From assembly GCA_940671915.1 (NCBI GenBank), contig CALNVZ010003426.1:31862023-31926022 (forward strand): a stretch of DNA of 64,000 nucleotides. Reading direction: 5' to 3'. Below the pieces are notes generated by a model. That model had not been told where the DNA came from. It saw nothing but the letters and a program-made list of their open reading frames with translations, and ran no database searches. Positions 61,501-64,000 of this stretch are shown here, piece by piece. Numbering within the stretch: position 1 is the stretch's first letter; each line of letters opens with the position of its first letter. Position numbers and translations under genes: made by a program. The stretch is from Paracentrotus lividus. Lineage: Eukaryota > Echinodermata > Echinoidea > Camarodonta > Echinidae.

Positions 61501-64000
61501 GTCACCGATTCTGCAACAGATGAAGTGACAGAAACTCCAACAGCAGAATTAACCAACGCTCGAACAAAAGAAGTGACTGACGCTGCAACAGAAGCAGAGA
61601 CCAATACTGCACGAAAAGCAGGGACAGAAACAGAAACAGCAGAATTGACAAAGGCTGCCACAGAACAAATAACTGAATTCGCAGAAGTGACGAAAACTGC
61701 AACACAAGAAGAGACCGATTCGACAACAGAAGCAGAGACGGAAACTGCAACAGTAGATGTGACCGACGCCAGAACAAAAGAGGTGACTGAGGCTGCCACA
61801 GAAGTGACGGCTGCTGAAACAGAAGAATTGACAGAATCTGAAACAGAAAAAGTGACCGACGCCAGAACAGATGAAGTGACTGAGACTGCAACAGAATTGA
61901 CAGCTGCTGAAACAGTAAAGGTGACTGAATCTGCAAATATCCCAACACAAGAGGTGACCGGAGTTGCAACGGAAGCAGAAACTGAAACTGCAACAGCAGT
62001 TGTGACCAACGCCAGAACAGATGAAGTGACTGAGGCTGCCACAGAAATGACGGCTGCAGAGACAGCAGAGGTGACCGAAACTGCAACAAAAGAAGTTACC
62101 GATTCGACAACAGAAGCAGAGACGGAAACTGCAACAGAAAAAGTGACCGACGCCAGAACAGATGAAGTGACTGAGACTGCAACAGAATTCACAGCTGCTG
62201 AAACAGTAAAGGTGACTGAATCTGCAAATATCCCAACACAAGAGGTGACCGGAGTTGCAACGGAAACAGAAACTGAAACTGCAACAGCAGTTGTGACCAA
62301 CGCCAGAACAGATGAAGTGACTGAGGCTGCCACAGAAATGACGGCTGCTGAGACAGTAGAGGTGACCGAAACTGCAACAAAAGAAGTTACCGATTCGACA
62401 ACAGAAGCAGAGACAGAAACTGCAACAGTAGATGTTACCGACGCCAGAACAGAAGAGGTGACTGAGGCTGCCACAGAAGTGACGGCTTCTGAAACAGCAG
62501 AAGTGACCAAATCTGAAACAGAAGAAGTGACTGATGCCAGAACAGATGAAGTGACTGATGCTGCAACAGAAGAAGTGACCGAATCTGCAACAGAAGAAGT
62601 GACCGAATCTGCAACAAAAGAAGTGACTGATGCGGCAACAGAAGAAATGACCAATACTGCAACAGAAGAAGTGACTGATGCTGCAACAGAAGAAAATTGA
62701 ATGTCGAATTCTGCTACAGAGAAAAATGGACCGATGTCTTGCAACAGAAGAAAGTGGACTGATGCTTGGCTCAACAGGGAGAAAAGTGACTGATGCTGGC
62801 AACAGAAGAAGTTGACTGGAAATCTGCAACAGAAGAAGTGTATCCTGAATCGTGCTCAACAGGAGAATTGACTCGAATTGTTGTCAACACGAATAGGAAG
62901 TGGACGCGAATCTGGCAACAAAGAGAAGTGATTGATGTAGGCGCTCACAGAAGAATACGAGCCCAATACTGCCAACAAGAGAGTGACTGAAGCTGCAACA
63001 GGAGAAATTGACCGAATCCTGCAACAGAAGAAGTGGACCGAATCTGCATACAGGTAAGTTGACTGAGGATGGCACGACAGAAGAAGTGTGAGTCGAGATC
63101 TGCAGGGACAGAAGAAGTGACCGGAAGTCTGCATACCAGGATGTAATTTGCCGAATCTGCAAGCAGAAGAAGTGAGCGCCGGAATCGGCCTCAACAAAAG
63201 AAAGTGAGCTGTAGTGCGGGCACAGAAGAATATGAGCCAATACTGGCAACAGAAAGAAGTGACTCTTCGAAGCTGCAACAGAAAGAAGATTGAACGCGAA
63301 TCTGCTACAGAAGAAATGACCTGGTGCCTGCAACAGAAAGAAGTGACTGATGCTTGGCTCGAGTCCAGAAAAAGTGGACTGATGGGGCTGGTAATAAGAG
63401 AGGAAGTTGACTGGAAAATCGTGTGAACGAGATATATGAGATGACTGAATCTGCGAGAACAGGAGAATTTGACCGAATCCTGCACAGAAGAATTGACCGA
63501 TGCTCCAACAGCAACAGCAACAGAAGAATTTACCCATGCTGCAACAGAAGAAGTGACCGATGCTGCAACAGAAGAATGGACCCAATCTGCAACAGAAGAA
63601 TTGACCGAATCTGCAACAGAAGGAGTGACTGATGCTGCAACACAAAGTGTAACTGATGCTGCAACAGAAGAAATGACTGATGCTGCAACAGCAGAGGTGA
63701 CCGAAACTGCAACAAAAGAAGTTACCGATTCGACAACAGAAGCAGAGACAGAAACTGCAACAGTAGAAGTAGAAGTAGAAGAGGTGACTGAGGCTGCCAC
63801 AGAAGTGACGGCTGCTGAAACAGCAGAAGTGACCAAATCTGAAACAGAAGAAGTGACTGATGCCAGAACAGATGAAGTGACTGATGCTGCAACAGAAGAA
63901 GTGACCGGATCTGCAACAGAAGAAGTGACCGGATCTGCAACAGAAGAAGTGACCGAATCTGCAACAAGAGAAGTGACTGATGCGGCAACAGAAGAAATGA
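58470..64000 (+). CDS. Gene 2 overall: secreted Thr/Glu-rich repeat protein (3' end outside)
   Basis: Proposed exons: 58470-58526 (signal peptide), 59535-59574, then from 60278 (or 60323) onward. Phases agree (0, then 1). The product would start with an N-terminal secretion signal and continue as hundreds of residues of ATEEVTE(S/A)-type repeats, rich in Thr, Glu, Ala and Val and without Cys in the long open stretch. The Thr density suggests heavy O-glycosylation, mucin-like (inference). I recognise no family. The link between the short exons and the repeat exon is predicted only. The frame is interrupted at 62700-63480, where the sequence itself looks unreliable. Confidence 0.55.
58527..59534 (+). 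other. Gene 2 intron 1
   Basis: AT-rich apart from the SINE at 58931-59217. Confidence 0.4.
58931..59217 (+). repeat. tRNA-derived SINE in intron 1 of gene 2
   Basis: A polymerase III A box (TGGCTCAGTGG, 58935-58945) and B box (GGTTCGATTAC, 58978-58988) are spaced as in a tRNA, with a CCTCATAATCAGGAGG anticodon-arm-like stretch between. A non-tRNA body follows (GTAGTTGCTGCTTCCCTATT, CATCTGGCGCAGTTGC) and an A-rich tail ends near 59217. It lacks a matching acceptor stem, so it is not a working tRNA gene. Confidence 0.7.
59535..59574 (+). CDS. Gene 2 small exon (predicted)
   Basis: After CATCCCAG (a CAGCAG acceptor that could also splice three bases later) and before GTATGA. It encodes QGIALCLATTTEP plus one base, phase 0 to 1. 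The TTTEP end runs naturally into the Thr/Glu repeats. Short, so support is limited to splice sites, phase and composition. Confidence 0.4.
59575..60277 (+). other. Gene 2 intron 2
   Basis: A (CT)n tract lies at 59605-59631 and a (TA)n tract near 60090-60110. AG sites near 60030-60050 could start another small exon, but I see no coding pattern to support one. Confidence 0.4.
60278..62700 (+). CDS. Gene 2 repeat exon, open part
   Basis: Open for about 805 codons to TGA at 62698-62700. It opens with two copies of a unit built on TEEGMTESTTEDGSGSTQPF then SPTEEGMTESTAEVGSGST. After that come degenerate octads such as ATEEVTES, ATEKVTDA and ARTDEVTE. A 97-residue higher-order unit (about 291 bp) is repeated at 61870 and 62161, containing ANIPTQEVTGVATE. 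The start is uncertain: AG at 60276-60277 or 60321-60322 both fit phase 1; the first repeat copy favours the earlier one. Long minus-strand frames over this tract are artefacts of its repeat structure. Confidence 0.75.
62701..63480 (+). pseudogene. Gene 2 repeat exon, frame-broken stretch
   Basis: The same 24-base units are recognisable (GCAACAGAAGAAGTGAC) but with an inserted or lost base every 10-30 positions, many as doubled letters (AAAGTGG, GGCTCAAC). The clean repeat resumes after it. This texture is that of uncorrected long-read sequence, so the breaks are probably not real. Confidence 0.65.
63481..64000 (+). CDS. Gene 2 repeat exon, resumed open frame (runs off the window)
   Basis: Open from about 63481 to the window end: CTEELTDAPTATATEEFTHA, then ATEEVTDAATEEWTQSATEE and so on. 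Positions 63690-63960 closely repeat 62370-62640 (ATKEVTDSTTEAETETATV), with an added (GTAGAA)n stretch. It shows that the gene or the assembly repeats this block. Confidence 0.65.

Larger units (their letters stand above)
60480..64000 (+). repeat. 24-bp coding minisatellite
   Basis: The unit GCAACAGAAGAAGTGACCGA plus four bases (8 codons) is repeated more than 100 times with third-position and first-position variation. Both strands lack stops over long parts, which creates several large spurious minus-strand frames. Confidence 0.9.

Noticed and set aside
60777..62774. 665-codon and 436-codon minus-strand open frames across the repeat tract
   Set aside because: They arise because the 24-base units lack stops in several frames; the plus strand has the in-phase upstream exons and sensible composition, while the minus frames read as monotonous Val/Ser/Ala or Cys/Phe/His strings.

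Overview
This is animal nuclear DNA. It is AT-rich, with small GT-AG exons in long introns, two broken non-LTR retrotransposons, many short fold-back (MITE-like) elements, microsatellites and a 25-base run of N. The domain content (NIDO, kringle, EAR/EPTP) and TIR styles such as TTAAAGGGGAAGTTCACCC suggest a marine deuterostome. An echinoderm, probably a sea urchin, is my best guess, but that is inference. Exons were found by hand from conserved motifs, AG/GT sites and phase agreement.

Gene 1 (+ strand, 655-50976, 5' end outside the window) dominates. I can chain 29 coding exons (about 4.5 kb of coding sequence, about 1,510 codons). In order they encode a NIDO domain (3 exons), four copies of a roughly 40-residue repeat with the signature QTITGxKTF ... 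VTVxGTVNGVDLxxL, one six-cysteine kringle exon, about 16 more copies of that repeat, and a C-terminal set of about seven EAR/EPTP repeats, enough for one seven-bladed propeller. The last exon ends at TAG 50974-50976. Most repeat exons are phase 1-1, which suits growth by exon duplication. One repeat exon (15387-15513) is frameshifted, and a decayed copy of the start of the first EAR exon lies just upstream of the real one (26055 versus 26266). The product is probably a large secreted or extracellular-matrix protein.

Its introns hold most of the mobile DNA. At 29143-40302 is an I/Jockey-like LINE (gag zinc knuckles, endonuclease, RT, RNase H, AATC-repeat tail) with a 13-base target duplication. 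It is inserted in one arm of a palindromic TTAA-flanked MITE (28726-40384). About 3.6 kb of its 5' part appears twice on either side of the N run, next to 1.8 kb of T-rich sequence. This looks like an assembly error rather than a biological duplication. At 43167-48811 (- strand) is a Tx1/L1-type LINE with ORF1, ORF2, a T-rich (poly-A) end and a 12-base target duplication. The 9878-15386 intron is a stack of nested inverted repeats rich in the motif GGTTACTCACGTAAC.

51000-58400 is intergenic: a Tc1-type element with perfect 28-base TIRs, a mariner-like element carrying a second palindrome with TTAGGG-like units, hairpins and simple repeats.

Gene 2 (+ strand, 58470 to beyond 64000) is tentative. 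A signal-peptide exon (58470-58526) and a small exon (59535-59574) lead into a very long Thr/Glu/Ala/Val-rich repeat exon, open for more than 800 codons from about 60278 to 62700. It is then disrupted by what looks like unpolished sequence (62701-63480), and the same repeat is open again to the window edge. It reads as a secreted mucin-like low-complexity protein of unknown function.
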